A stretch of 64,000 nucleotides of DNA. Origin: Oscillospiraceae bacterium (lineage in GTDB: Bacteria > Bacillota > Clostridia > Oscillospirales > Oscillospiraceae). The stretch is taken from NCBI GenBank assembly GCA_017445875.1, contig JAFSRZ010000048.1, forward strand, positions 22,604-86,603, read 5' to 3'. A program made the position numbers and the translations under genes. The notes below the pieces were generated by a model. That model was given only the letters and a program-made list of their open reading frames with translations, searched no databases and had not been told where the DNA came from. Of this stretch, positions 25,205 through 33,942 are shown in pieces; within the stretch, counting starts at the first letter, position 1, and every line of letters begins with the position of its first letter.

Positions 25205-25651
25205 TTATGTTTTCGCCTGAATTTTCGCGCCGCATTTCGGACATGTAATGATAATGTTCCCCTTGCCGGCCGGCACACGGCAGAGTGTCCCGCACTGTTT
25301 ACAGGTGTAGTATTTGTGTTCCTTGTCGCGGTGACGCTTAATCGCGCCGTCCGTGATACGCCGCGTCCGCCGCCACCATTCCAGAAAGCGCATGTTCTCC
25401 GCCTGACGCCGTGACAGATTCCGCGACAGTACACGAAACGCAATCGCCACTATCACAATGTCAAGCAGAACGTCGAACACACGCCCGGCTATCAGACTGC
25501 GCGTCACCCACACCACAACGGCGCGGATTACGCACACCAACAGGTAGCCCCATAACAGCGCGTAATTCAACTGGTCCATGCCGTTGCGCCCCAGCATGAA
25601 GCGTCCCATGGCGATACGGAGTTTTTGCAGGGCGTCTTGAATTTTTTCCAT
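25205..25651 (-). CDS. Membrane protein with C-terminal zinc ribbon, unknown function
   Basis: 148-aa protein. Two hydrophobic spans (about residues 28-48, LLWGYLLVCVIRAVVVWV, and 58-75, FDVLLDIVIVAIAFRVL) are followed by a basic segment and a four-Cys zinc ribbon (YTCKQCGTLCRVP...ITCPKCGAKIQ, about 113-145). Similar arrangements occur in hypothetical proteins of Clostridia; no function is known to me. ATG 25651 with AGAGGGG at 6 bases; the preceding GTG at 25654 is possible. Confidence 0.75.
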   Translation of the reverse strand: MEKIQDALQKLRIAMGRFMLGRNGMDQLNYALLWGYLLVCVIRAVVVWVTRSLIAGRVFDVLLDIVIVAIAFRVLSRNLSRRQAENMRFLEWWRRTRRITDGAIKRHRDKEHKYYTCKQCGTLCRVPAGKGNIIITCPKCGAKIQAKT

Positions 25652-25829
25652 CACAATCCCCTCTTTCCGGCTCCGCGCCGGGTATTTTTTCCTATTGTAT
25701 CCGATTTTCCCCCCGCTGACAACTGTTTCCAGATAAATTTACAAATTCGACATAATTCTACAATCTGTTGCCGTTTACCACGGGACACTTGTCCCGCAAT
25801 CATAAGAAAAGGAAGTGTGTTTTCCCGTC

Positions 25830-27710
25830 ATGGAAAAGAAAGAATTTAAGGCCGAATCCAAACGCCTGCTCGACCTGATGATTCATTCCATCTACACCCA
25901 CAAGGAAATTTTCCTCCGCGAGCTGATTTCCAACGCCAGCGACGCTTGCGACAAACTCTGTTACCGCGCCCTCACGGACAGCGGTATCGGCATGGACAGA
26001 AAGGACTTTCAAATCCGCCTCACCATCGACGCCGATAAACGCCTCTTGACCGTCTCTGACAACGGAATCGGCATGAACCGCGACGACTTGGAGGACAATT
26101 TAGGCATGATTGCCTCGTCCGGCTCGTTCAAGTTCAAGCAGGAACTCGGCGACGACGCCAAGGACACGGATGTTATCGGACAATTCGGCGTGGGCTTCTA
26201 CTCGGCGTTCATGGTCTCCGACCATATCACGGTCATCACGCGCAAGTACGGCGACGACACCGCGTGGCGCTGGGAGTCCGACGGCTCCGACGGCTATACC
26301 ATCGACGCGACAACCCGTGACGCCGCCGGTACCGATATCATTTTGCATATCAAGCCCGATACCGACGAGGAACAGTACGGGGAGTTCCTGCAAAACTGGA
26401 AAGTACAGTCTCTGGTGCGGAAATACTCCGACTATATCCGCTTCCCGATTCGTATGGAAGTCAGCAAGACCCGCAAGAAAGAGGGTTCCCCCGACGATAA
26501 CCCGGAGTACGAAACGTATCAGGAGGAAGATACCCTCAATTCCATGGTACCGCTCTGGCAACGGAACAAAAACGAAGTCACCGACGACGAGTACAATAAA
26601 TTCTACCGCGACAAGTTCCGCGACTACGGCGACCCCTTGCGCGTGATTACGGTGTCCGTGGAAGGCGCTGTCACGTATAAGGCACTGTTGTTCGTGCCGT
26701 CCGCCGCGCCCTACGACTTCTATACCAAGGACTATCAGGCGGGATTGCAACTCTATTCCAGCGGCGTACTCATTATGGACAAGTGCGCGGACTTGCTCCC
26801 GGAATATTTCCGCTTTGTGCGCGGCGTTGTCGATTCGCCGGACTTGTCCTTGAACATCTCCCGCGAACTCTTACAGCACGACAGACAGTTAAAGGTCATC
26901 GGCGGCAATCTCGAAAAGAAGGTCAAAAGTGACCTCCTGAAACTCCGCGAGGACGACCGCGAGAAGTACGGGACATTCTGGAAACAGTTCGGGCGGCAAA
27001 TTAAGTACGGCCTTGTCAGCGACTACGGCGCGCATAAGGACATGTTGCAAGACCTGTTAATGTTCTACTCGTCGACGGAGAAAAAGCCCGTGACGCTTGC
27101 GGAGTACGCCGACCGTATGCCCGGCGAACAGAAATATATCTACTACGCCGCCGGGGAGACCCCGGAAAAAGTCGACCGTCTGCCCCAAACGGAACTGCTC
27201 AAAGACAAAGGCACCGAAATTCTGTACTTCACGGAGGAAGTCGACGAATTTTGTGCGCAGACGCTTCACGCCTACCGGGAAAAAGAGTTCCGTTCGGTAC
27301 TCGACCAAGAGTTAGAGGAGGGCGACGCCGACAAGGCCAAAGAATCCGCCGAAGCCCATAAAGCCGCGTTCGACTTTATCAAGGACACACTCGGCGACAA
27401 GGTGAAAGAGGTTCGGGCGTCGACACGCTTGAAGTCACACCCTGTCTGTCTGGCGGCGGAGGGCATGAGTTTTGAAATGGAGAAGTATTTCAAAGCGGTA
27501 CAGCCGGATATCGGCATTCAGGCCGGACGCGTGCTGGAACTCAACGTGGAACACCCCGCTTTCACAGCGCTGGAAGCGGCGGTCTCCGGCGACCCCGACA
27601 AGGCCAAAAAGTACGCTTCCCTGCTCTACGCGCAAGCGCTGTTAATCGCCGGACTGCCTCTCGATGACCCCTCCGAATACACAGACCTTGTCTGTGAGCT
27701 GATGAAATAA
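25830..27710 (+). CDS. htpG: Molecular chaperone HtpG (Hsp90)
   Basis: ATP-dependent chaperone. 626 aa. The GHKL ATPase motifs are all present: FLRELISNASDACDKL (motif I), TVSDNGIGMNRDDLEDNLGMIASSG (motif II), and IGQFGVGFYSAFMVSD (motif III). The middle domain contains the conserved GVVDSPDLSLNISRELLQ; the C-terminal dimerisation domain ends in VCELMK. ATG 25830 fits the family start, although the nearest AAAGGAAG is 14 bases away. No CIRCE element was found in front; the 120-base AT-rich upstream region has no clear -35/-10 pair. Confidence 0.97.
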   Translation: MEKKEFKAESKRLLDLMIHSIYTHKEIFLRELISNASDACDKLCYRALTDSGIGMDRKDFQIRLTIDADKRLLTVSDNGIGMNRDDLEDNLGMIASSGSFKFKQELGDDAKDTDVIGQFGVGFYSAFMVSDHITVITRKYGDDTAWRWESDGSDGYTIDATTRDAAGTDIILHIKPDTDEEQYGEFLQNWKVQSLVRKYSDYIRFPIRMEVSKTRKKEGSPDDNPEYETYQEEDTLNSMVPLWQRNKNEVTDDEYNKFYRDKFRDYGDPLRVITVSVEGAVTYKALLFVPSAAPYDFYTKDYQAGLQLYSSGVLIMDKCADLLPEYFRFVRGVVDSPDLSLNISRELLQHDRQLKVIGGNLEKKVKSDLLKLREDDREKYGTFWKQFGRQIKYGLVSDYGAHKDMLQDLLMFYSSTEKKPVTLAEYADRMPGEQKYIYYAAGETPEKVDRLPQTELLKDKGTEILYFTEEVDEFCAQTLHAYREKEFRSVLDQELEEGDADKAKESAEAHKAAFDFIKDTLGDKVKEVRASTRLKSHPVCLAAEGMSFEMEKYFKAVQPDIGIQAGRVLELNVEHPAFTALEAAVSGDPDKAKKYASLLYAQALLIAGLPLDDPSEYTDLVCELMK

Positions 27711-27717
27711 TCCGGTA

Positions 27718-27749
27718 ACGCCCTCCCCCGTCGATACGGGAGAGGGCGT
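27718..27749. terminator. Convergent hairpin terminator between htpG and the carboxypeptidase gene
   Basis: Stem acgccctcccccgt/acgggagagggcgt (one mismatch) between the htpG stop and the convergent D,D-carboxypeptidase stop. Confidence 0.6.
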
Positions 27750-27786
27750 CGAAGTCCGCACGATAACAGGAGAGGGGGACGCGGCG

Positions 27787-28914
27787 TCACTCGTCCAGAA
27801 ACGCCATACGCAGGACGCGGAAAAACATCTGTCCGTAGGTGACACGCGGCACATCGTACGCTGTCAGCAACGGGATTTCGGCTAAGAGTTCGTCCCCGGC
27901 GTAGGCCGTCAGTGTGCCGACACGCGTACCCTTTTCGACGGGGGCTTTGAGGCTCTCTTCCAGTTCGACTTCCTGCCGCAGTGACGCCGCCTTGTTTTTG
28001 TCCAGCAACAGTAAACTGCTCCCGTCCGGCTCGACTTCCACGCTCTCAACGGTACCCATCTCCACGGGGATACCCGGTAACGGCGTGTCGGGTTCGACGG
28101 AACGTAACGCGTAATTCGAGAAGCCGTAACTCAACAGCGTTTTGGCGTCCTGAAAGCGTTTGGCGGACGTTTCGCCCTTCAAGATAACCGCGATAAGTTC
28201 CATGCCGTCGCGCTCCGCCGTTGCCGAGAGACAGTACCGCGCCGCGCCCGTCGAACCTGTTTTCAAGCCCGTGGCACCGTCGAACGTGCGCAGAAGTTTA
28301 TTTGTGTTGACGAGTACGGAAGTCCCGCCGCGCAGACTGTCCATCCAGATTGTCGTAAAGCGCCGGATGTCGGGGTGATTGAGAATCAGTTCCCGGCTCA
28401 TCAGCGCGATATCGTAGGCGGACGTAACGTGTCCGACTGCCGGAAGCCCGGTGGCGTTCTGGAACACGGTATCATTCATGCCAAGTTCCTTTGCGCGGCG
28501 GTTCATACGTTCGACGAACGCTTCTTCACTGCCCGCCAAGTGTTCGCCTAACGCTACCGCGCAGTCATTCGCCGACACGACACATACCGCTTTCAACATT
28601 TCCTCGACGGTCATTTGTTCGTGTTCGCGCAGCCAGATTTGACTCCCCCCCATCGAACTGGCATGCGCCGACGTGGTGACAACGCTGTCATAGGACAGTG
28701 TGCCGCTGTCAATGGCCTCCATGGTCAGCAGGATTGTCATAATTTTGGTGACGCTGGCGGGTTCGCGCCGGGTATGCTCGTCGCGTGCGAAAAGTACGGT
28801 GCCGGTTTCCTTCTCCATGAGTACGACCGACGGCGCGTTGATATCGAGTTGGGCGGCGTGCGCCACGCCGCAGAGCGTCAGCGTGATTACAAATACGGCA
28901 AGCGCTTTTTTCAT
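27787..28914 (-). CDS. D-alanyl-D-alanine carboxypeptidase (DacF-like penicillin-binding protein)
   Basis: Trims the terminal D-Ala from peptidoglycan stem peptides outside the membrane. 375 aa with a signal peptide (KKALAVFVITLTLCGVAHA). The S11 peptidase motifs are complete: SVTK (active-site Ser, about residue 52), SAND (SxN, about 115) and TGLKTGSTG (KTG box, about 218). A C-terminal beta domain ends in a possible amphipathic anchor (QMFFRVLRMAFLDE). ATG 28914 with GGGGGG at 7 bases. Downstream of pgeF in the same direction. Confidence 0.93.
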   Translation of the reverse strand: MKKALAVFVITLTLCGVAHAAQLDINAPSVVLMEKETGTVLFARDEHTRREPASVTKIMTILLTMEAIDSGTLSYDSVVTTSAHASSMGGSQIWLREHEQMTVEEMLKAVCVVSANDCAVALGEHLAGSEEAFVERMNRRAKELGMNDTVFQNATGLPAVGHVTSAYDIALMSRELILNHPDIRRFTTIWMDSLRGGTSVLVNTNKLLRTFDGATGLKTGSTGAARYCLSATAERDGMELIAVILKGETSAKRFQDAKTLLSYGFSNYALRSVEPDTPLPGIPVEMGTVESVEVEPDGSSLLLLDKNKAASLRQEVELEESLKAPVEKGTRVGTLTAYAGDELLAEIPLLTAYDVPRVTYGQMFFRVLRMAFLDE

Positions 28915-28993
28915 GTTGATTCCCCCCGCATTTAACATTCTGGGACAGTTTGTGAAAAAATGTCCACATTATGCGCGGGATTGTGGAAAGTTT

Positions 28994-29024
28994 CGCCCCC
29001 TCCCGTATCATGTGGGAGAGGGCG
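28994..29024 (-). terminator. Hairpin after pgeF
   Basis: Stem cgccccctccc/gggagagggcg around a 9-base loop, 8 bases past the pgeF stop. Weak T-tract on the minus strand. Confidence 0.5.
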
Positions 29025-29031
29025 TTTTGTG

Positions 29032-29853
29032 TTATGAGGCTTTCATAATCATGGCGACTTGTGCGCCGCGTTCGTCGCCCATTTTCCGGTGAGACCAGAA
29101 TAGCTCCGGGTGACAGGATGTGCAAAGACGCAAGGTGTCAATCTGTGCGGCGGGAATCCCGGCGCGTAAGAGCCATTGCCGGTTTAATCCTGCAAGGTCG
29201 ACCTGCCACTTGTTCCGGGTGTAGTTGTACACAAAATTGTGTTCGGCGTCGCGTCCGAGAGCCTTACGCATGGCGTCGGGTACGTCGCTGTCCGTCTCGA
29301 AACAGCGCGGCCCGATACACGGCCCGATTGCCGCGTACAGCCGCGACGCCTCCGCGCCCGACAGCTTACACAGTTCCACGACGGCCTTTGCCACGATACC
29401 CGCCGCGCACCCGCGCCACCCGGCATGTACCGCGCCGACAGCGCCCGTCACGGGGTCGCGTAACAACAGGATTCCGCAGTCAGCGGAGAACACCACAAGC
29501 GGCAAGCCGGATTCCACGGTAATGAGTGCGTCGGCGGTGTAGTCGCGGGAGACGTAAAGCCCCTTTCCGGCGTCGGCGGCGGTGACAACGCGGACAGTGG
29601 TTTCGTGAACCTGCTTGGCGAGTACGACGCGCTCCGGGTTCGCGCCGATGACCGAACAGAAACGGCGGTAATTTTCCACAACATGCGCGTGAACGTCCCC
29701 GCGCCCGGTGCCGAGGTTGAGAGTGTCCCACGGCGCACCGGACACGCCGCCCAGTCGCGTGGAAAATCCGTGCGGCACGTCCGCGAACAGGGAGGACGTG
29801 TACCAGATAATTTCGCTGTCACAGTGGGTGGTGATGTGGGTGATAAACGACAC
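29032..29853 (-). CDS. pgeF: PgeF/YfiH family multicopper-oxidase-like (laccase domain) protein
   Basis: Family shown elsewhere to edit peptidoglycan precursors (removing wrongly added Ser at the L-Ala position) and to have purine nucleoside activity; which applies here is not visible. 273 aa. The metal site is intact: LAKQVHETTV (His), FSADCGILLL (Cys) and AVHAGWRGCAAG (His). GTG 29853 is chosen because AAAGGAAG lies 7 bases upstream; the longer frame enters repeat A3. It sits between secA and the carboxypeptidase gene. Confidence 0.9.
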   Translation of the reverse strand: MSFITHITTHCDSEIIWYTSSLFADVPHGFSTRLGGVSGAPWDTLNLGTGRGDVHAHVVENYRRFCSVIGANPERVVLAKQVHETTVRVVTAADAGKGLYVSRDYTADALITVESGLPLVVFSADCGILLLRDPVTGAVGAVHAGWRGCAAGIVAKAVVELCKLSGAEASRLYAAIGPCIGPRCFETDSDVPDAMRKALGRDAEHNFVYNYTRNKWQVDLAGLNRQWLLRAGIPAAQIDTLRLCTSCHPELFWSHRKMGDERGAQVAMIMKAS

Positions 29854-29878
29854 GGCATATCTTCCTTTCTCCGAAACC

Positions 29879-30030
29879 GCCCCACCCGGCGCGACGCGCC
29901 ACCCTCCCCGCACGCGGGGAGGGCTTCGCGGGACTGCCGACAGGGAAACCGCGACAATTTCACAGAAAATGTTGCGGCTTTCCGCCTCCCCCGCACGGCG
30001 GGGGAGGTGTCGCGTAGCGACGGAGGGGGC
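29879..30030. repeat. Dispersed GC-rich palindromic repeat, copy A3
   Basis: Same two-armed architecture as 1349-1498 and 20489-20641, with gcgggactgccgacaggg in the centre, but without the 15-bp tail. It lies between secA and pgeF. Confidence 0.85.
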
Positions 30031-30051
30031 GTTTTGATTAGGGGCGAACCG

Positions 30052-32808
30052 TCACACGGACGATTTCAAGTCGGGGTGATACTCCGGACAGGTACACTTT
30101 TTCCACTTTTTGCCGCTCCCGCACGGACACGGGTCATTGCGCCCGATTTTGACAACCTTCTTGGGCTGTTTCTTGGGCGCGGAACCGTCGCCGCCGACAT
30201 TCTCGGAAGTCGCCTTTGCCACGCGTTCCCGGCGGACTTCCTGATTTTTCCGCACCTGCACAGAGTACAAGCGCCGGACAGTTTCATCTTGAATCGCCGA
30301 TATCATCTCCTCGAACATCTGCAACGACTCGCGCTTGTAGGCGTCCACGGGGTCATTGTTGCCGTAGGCCTGCAAACGGATACCCTGTTTCAGGTCGTCC
30401 ATAGCGTCAATATGGTCCATCCAGTATTCGTCGACGACGCGCAACATGATAACGCGTTCAATTTCGCGCATCATGGGCGGCGTGATTTCGGCCTCTTTAC
30501 GCTGATACGTTTCGAGTGCGGCGGCCTCACAGGCGTCAGTCAGCGCGGCCTCGTCCATGTTCTCCGACACCTGTACCGCGCCCGGCAAGAAGTACATGCC
30601 TTCCAGACCCTTCAAGGCCTCTTTGATGTCGTCCTCGTCGAGTACGGGCTTCCCGCCGAACGCAAGTGACAGGTGATTTTCAATGGACGTTCTCATCATG
30701 TTGAGGACGGTATCTTTCAAGTCGCGCCCGTCGAGTACCTGCCGACGCTGGTCATAGATGATTTCGCGTTGCTTGTTCATCACGTCGTCGTATTCGAGCA
30801 CCGATTTCCGGGACTGGAAGTTCCGGGATTCCACAGTCGTCTGCGCGTTTTCGATAGCCTTTGTCAGCATACGGTTTTCAATGGGGGTATCTTCGTCGAG
30901 GTCAAGTCTGTCCATCAGCCCCGTGATACGGTCGCCGCCGAACAGTCTCATTAAATCGTCCTCCAGCGAAATGTAGAAACGTGTCTCGCCGGGGTCGCCC
31001 TGACGCCCGGCGCGTCCGCGTAACTGGTTGTCAATGCGGCGGGATTCGTGGCGCTCCGTGCCGACAATGAACAGTCCGCCGGCCTCCCGCACTTTGTCGG
31101 CCTCCGTGGCGATGATACTCTTATGGTACGCCATACGCTCGGCGAACAGTTTCCGGGCTTCCAGAATTTTTTCGTTGTCGGTCTCGGCGTAGCCGGTGGC
31201 GTCGACAATGATTTCCTCATCGTACCCGGCGCGTACCAAGTCCGCCCGCGCCAGATATTCGGCGTTGCCGCCTAACATGATATCCGTACCACGTCCTGCC
31301 ATGTTCGTGGACACCGTGACCGCGCCGTACTTGCCCGCCTGCGCCACGATTTCGGCTTCCTTCTCGTGGTTCTTGGCGTTCAGGAGATTATGCTTGATTC
31401 CCTCTTTGGCAAGCAGTTTCGACAGGAGTTCGTTCTTCTCAATCGACACCGTACCCACAAGTACGGGCTGTCCTTTGTCGTGACACTCCCGAATCTGGTC
31501 AATGACGGCGCGGAATTTGCCCGCCTCGGTCTTGTACACAACGTCGTGATGGTCTTTCCGGGCGTTGGGGCGGTTCGTCGGAATCTCGATAATGTCCAGA
31601 TTGTAGATAGTGCCAAATTCCTCCTGCTCCGTCATAGCGGTACCAGTCATGCCGGAGAGCTTCTTGTAGAGCCGGAAATAGTTCTGGAACGTAATGGTAG
31701 CGAGTGTCTTGTTTTCCTTCTGGACTTTGACATGTTCCTTGGCCTCAATCGCCTGATGAAGTCCGTTAGAGTAGCGCCGCCCGAACATCAATCGCCCCGT
31801 GAACTCGTCCACGATGATAATTTCCCCGTCCTTGACCACGTAATCAACATCACGTTTCATGGTGCCGTGGGCGCGCAACGCCTGATTGATATGGTGGGAT
31901 ATCGTCGAGTTCGACGGGTCGGCTAAGTTCTCCAAATGGAAAAACGCTTCGGCCTTGGCAATGCCGTCGGCGGTAAGTGTGGCGGTCTTGGCCTTCTCGT
32001 CGACAACATAATCGGCGTCAATGCCTAATTCCTCTTCTTCCTCTTTATTGTCGACCTGCACGACGACACGTTTCCGCAGTCCGGCAACGAACATTTCCGC
32101 CATATCGTACAATTGCGTGGAGTTCTCGCCCTGCCCGGAGATAATCAACGGCGTACGGGCTTCGTCAATCAAAATCGAGTCAACTTCGTCCACGATTGCG
32201 AACGCGTGACCGCGCTGTACTAACTCCGTCTCGTAAATGCACATATTGTCCCGGAGATAGTCAAAGCCCATTTCGTTATTCGTGCCGTAGGTAATATCGG
32301 CGTTGTAGGCGTCCTGCCGCTGGGCGGTGGTCAGGCCGTGGACAATCAGGCCGACACGCAGTCCCAAGAAGCGGTGTACTTTGCCCATCCACTCACTGTC
32401 ACGCGTGGCGAGATAGTCGTTGACCGTGACAATGTGGACGCCGTTCCCGGTCAGCGCGTTGAGGTACGAGGGAAGCGTAGCGACAAGCGTTTTGCCCTCG
32501 CCGGTTTTCATCTCGGCGATACGTCCCTGATGAAGCACCACGCCGCCGATAAGCTGTACACGGTAGGGACGCAGTCCCAGCACGCGGTCGGCGGCCTCCC
32601 GGACGGTGGCGAACGCTTCCGGGAGAATGTCGTCAAGGGTCTCGCCCTCTGCCAGACGCCGCTTGAACTCGGCGGTTTTGGCCTGTAGGGCGCTGTCGGG
32701 CATGGCCTTGTACTCGTCGGCCATTGCCTCAATTTTGTCCACAATGGGGTTGATACTCCGCAACTCGCGGGTGCTGTAGTCCCCGAACAGCTTTTTGAAA
32801 AGTCCCAT
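30052..32808 (-). CDS. secA: Preprotein translocase ATPase SecA
   Basis: Motor of the Sec export pathway, acting at SecYEG. 918 aa. Walker [11 protein letters not shown] (about residue 100), DEAD-type Walker [22 protein letters not shown], the helicase motifs [14 protein letters not shown] and [20 protein letters not shown], and [34 protein letters not shown] are all present. It ends with the zinc-binding [12 protein letters not shown] used for SecB/ribosome contact. ATG 32808 with AAGGAGTTTTTTTAC upstream. It has its own promoter. Confidence 0.98.
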   Translation of the reverse strand: MGLFKKLFGDYSTRELRSINPIVDKIEAMADEYKAMPDSALQAKTAEFKRRLAEGETLDDILPEAFATVREAADRVLGLRPYRVQLIGGVVLHQGRIAEMKTGEGKTLVATLPSYLNALTGNGVHIVTVNDYLATRDSEWMGKVHRFLGLRVGLIVHGLTTAQRQDAYNADITYGTNNEMGFDYLRDNMCIYETELVQRGHAFAIVDEVDSILIDEARTPLIISGQGENSTQLYDMAEMFVAGLRKRVVVQVDNKEEEEELGIDADYVVDEKAKTATLTADGIAKAEAFFHLENLADPSNSTISHHINQALRAHGTMKRDVDYVVKDGEIIIVDEFTGRLMFGRRYSNGLHQAIEAKEHVKVQKENKTLATITFQNYFRLYKKLSGMTGTAMTEQEEFGTIYNLDIIEIPTNRPNARKDHHDVVYKTEAGKFRAVIDQIRECHDKGQPVLVGTVSIEKNELLSKLLAKEGIKHNLLNAKNHEKEAEIVAQAGKYGAVTVSTNMAGRGTDIMLGGNAEYLARADLVRAGYDEEIIVDATGYAETDNEKILEARKLFAERMAYHKSIIATEADKVREAGGLFIVGTERHESRRIDNQLRGRAGRQGDPGETRFYISLEDDLMRLFGGDRITGLMDRLDLDEDTPIENRMLTKAIENAQTTVESRNFQSRKSVLEYDDVMNKQREIIYDQRRQVLDGRDLKDTVLNMMRTSIENHLSLAFGGKPVLDEDDIKEALKGLEGMYFLPGAVQVSENMDEAALTDACEAAALETYQRKEAEITPPMMREIERVIMLRVVDEYWMDHIDAMDDLKQGIRLQAYGNNDPVDAYKRESLQMFEEMISAIQDETVRRLYSVQVRKNQEVRRERVAKATSENVGGDGSAPKKQPKKVVKIGRNDPCPCGSGKKWKKCTCPEYHPDLKSSV

Positions 32809-32865
32809 GTAAAAAAACTCCTTAGTTATCCGCCCCCGGCGGTTCGTGTGCGGTCATGCCCGTAT

Positions 32866-32894
32866 AGCATACCACATTCCCGCCCGGATTGCAA
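32866..32894 (-). promoter_or_regulatory. Promoter for secA
   Basis: Minus strand TTGCAA (32894-32889), 17-base spacer, TATGCT (32871-32866). Confidence 0.6.
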
Positions 32895-32959
32895 AGAAAA
32901 TCCGCCGCCCCGGAAAAATTTTCAACGGGAGAGCTTGCTTCCAAACTCCCCCGCCCGTT

Positions 32960-33376
32960 TCAGACGCCTTTTCCGAGATAGGTTTTCAGGCCGTTTTGCA
33001 GAATCAGCGAGAAATTCGCGCCTGCCGCTTCCGCTTCCCGGTTCAGCCACGCCGGGATTGTCACAGTTTTTTTGACGGCCTTTTGGTTGATTCTGTCGCG
33101 TACTGTGGGCATGAAAACTTCTATCAAGCTCACGACGCCGCCTTCCTCCGGGCGCAGGTCGCGCACGGGTGTGGGCGCGGGAATGGAATCCCCGTCGAGT
33201 TCCATACTGTAGAGGTGCAGTCCGAGCGCCTCTTTGGCGTTGCGGAAAGCCTCCTCTTCGGTATCGGCGCAGGACAGACAGCCCGGCAAATCGGGAAACT
33301 CAATCGAAATTCCGTCCGCGTCGAAATAGAAAAACGCCGGAAAACAGTATGATTTTTTCAAATTTAATTGCTTCAT
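32960..33376 (-). CDS. hicB: HicB antitoxin (pair 1)
   Basis: 138-aa antitoxin of a HicAB pair. The N-terminal partly degraded RNase H fold that blocks HicA is seen as CFPAFFYFDADGISIEFPDLPGCLSCADTEEEAFRNAKEALGLHL. The C-terminal DNA-binding part is a ribbon-helix-helix segment (KTVTIPAWLNREAEAAGANFSLILQNGLKTYLG). ATG 33376 with GAGGAAACAACC upstream, 16 bases after hicA. The order toxin then antitoxin is the usual one. Confidence 0.92.
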   Translation of the reverse strand: MKQLNLKKSYCFPAFFYFDADGISIEFPDLPGCLSCADTEEEAFRNAKEALGLHLYSMELDGDSIPAPTPVRDLRPEEGGVVSLIEVFMPTVRDRINQKAVKKTVTIPAWLNREAEAAGANFSLILQNGLKTYLGKGV

Positions 33377-33392
33377 GGTTGTTTCCTCGAAA

Positions 33393-33590
33393 TTAATCAA
33401 ATGTTATACCCGCCTGTTTGGCGATACTGTTGAGTGTTCGTCGCGGGATATCTTTCCGGGGGTGTGGCACGGTCACTTTACCGGGTTTTGTGGGATGTTT
33501 GAAATTGCGGTGGTCTCCGTCTCCGGCTACTTCATACCATCCATCGTCATAGAGTTTTCGGATAACCTCTCTTGAGGAGTAAGATTTCAA
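33393..33590 (-). CDS. hicA: HicA toxin, mRNA interferase (pair 1)
   Basis: 65-aa dsRBD-fold ribonuclease toxin. The sequence KSYSSREVIRKLYDDGWYEV, DGDHRNFKHPTKPGKVTVPHPRKDIPRRTLNSIAKQAG is a textbook HicA with the catalytic His in GDHRNF. The TTG at 33590 is taken as start because GAGGGG is 8 bases upstream. The ATG at 33623 lies inside the -10 box of the promoter and cannot be in the message. Confidence 0.92.
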   Translation of the reverse strand: MKSYSSREVIRKLYDDGWYEVAGDGDHRNFKHPTKPGKVTVPHPRKDIPRRTLNSIAKQAGITFD

Positions 33591-33621
33591 TAGTTCTGCC
33601 CCTCTCTGTAAAAGTACGCAC

Positions 33622-33650
33622 ATTGTAACACGTATTATAATACGTGTCAA
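33622..33650 (-). promoter_or_regulatory. Promoter and 20-bp palindromic operator of hicAB pair 1
   Basis: Minus strand TTGACA (33650-33645), 17-base spacer, TACAAT (33627-33622). The spacer and flanks form the perfect 20-bp palindrome acacgtattataatacgtgt (33628-33647), the expected kind of site for the ribbon-helix-helix HicB dimer. Confidence 0.85.
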
Positions 33651-33828
33651 GAGCTTTTGAAATAGTTATCCCGCCGGATTGGCAAAATTCGGCACAGTCC
33701 ACGAAAACGGCGGGGCTTTCTATGGAAAGCGCCGGAAAAACACGCCCAAACGGGGCATTTCTGGCAACGCGAAGCCCTTGACAGCCGCTTTTTTACACAT
33801 TTCGGCGCGGATTCCTGAAAATCCTCTG

Positions 33829-33857
33829 TTGCGCGGCGGCGGAAAATGTGGTAGAAT
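33829..33857 (+). promoter_or_regulatory. Possible promoter for the SpoIID gene
   Basis: TTGCGC (33829-33834), 17-base spacer, TAGAAT (33852-33857). In spore formers spoIID is under sigma-E; I could not fit a clear sigma-E site. The rest of 33660-33940 holds no gene that I can support. Confidence 0.4.
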
Positions 33858-33942
33858 CATGGTACCGGGGTCGGCTTGTTCGACGCGCCGGACGCATACA
33901 CTGTAGCAAAACGTCCGGTCTGCCGGTCAAGGAGGGGTTCGA

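Noticed and set aside
25735-25830. CIRCE heat-shock operator in front of htpG
   Set aside because: No ttagcactc/gagtgctaa inverted repeat is present.
30052-33376. Further toxin or defence genes around hicAB pair 1
   Set aside because: secA and spoIID flank the pair closely; there is no sign of a defence island in this part.
33679-33906. Plus-strand ORF of 75 codons between hicA and spoIID
   Set aside because: No ribosome site, sequence without any family character, and it overlaps the likely promoter region.
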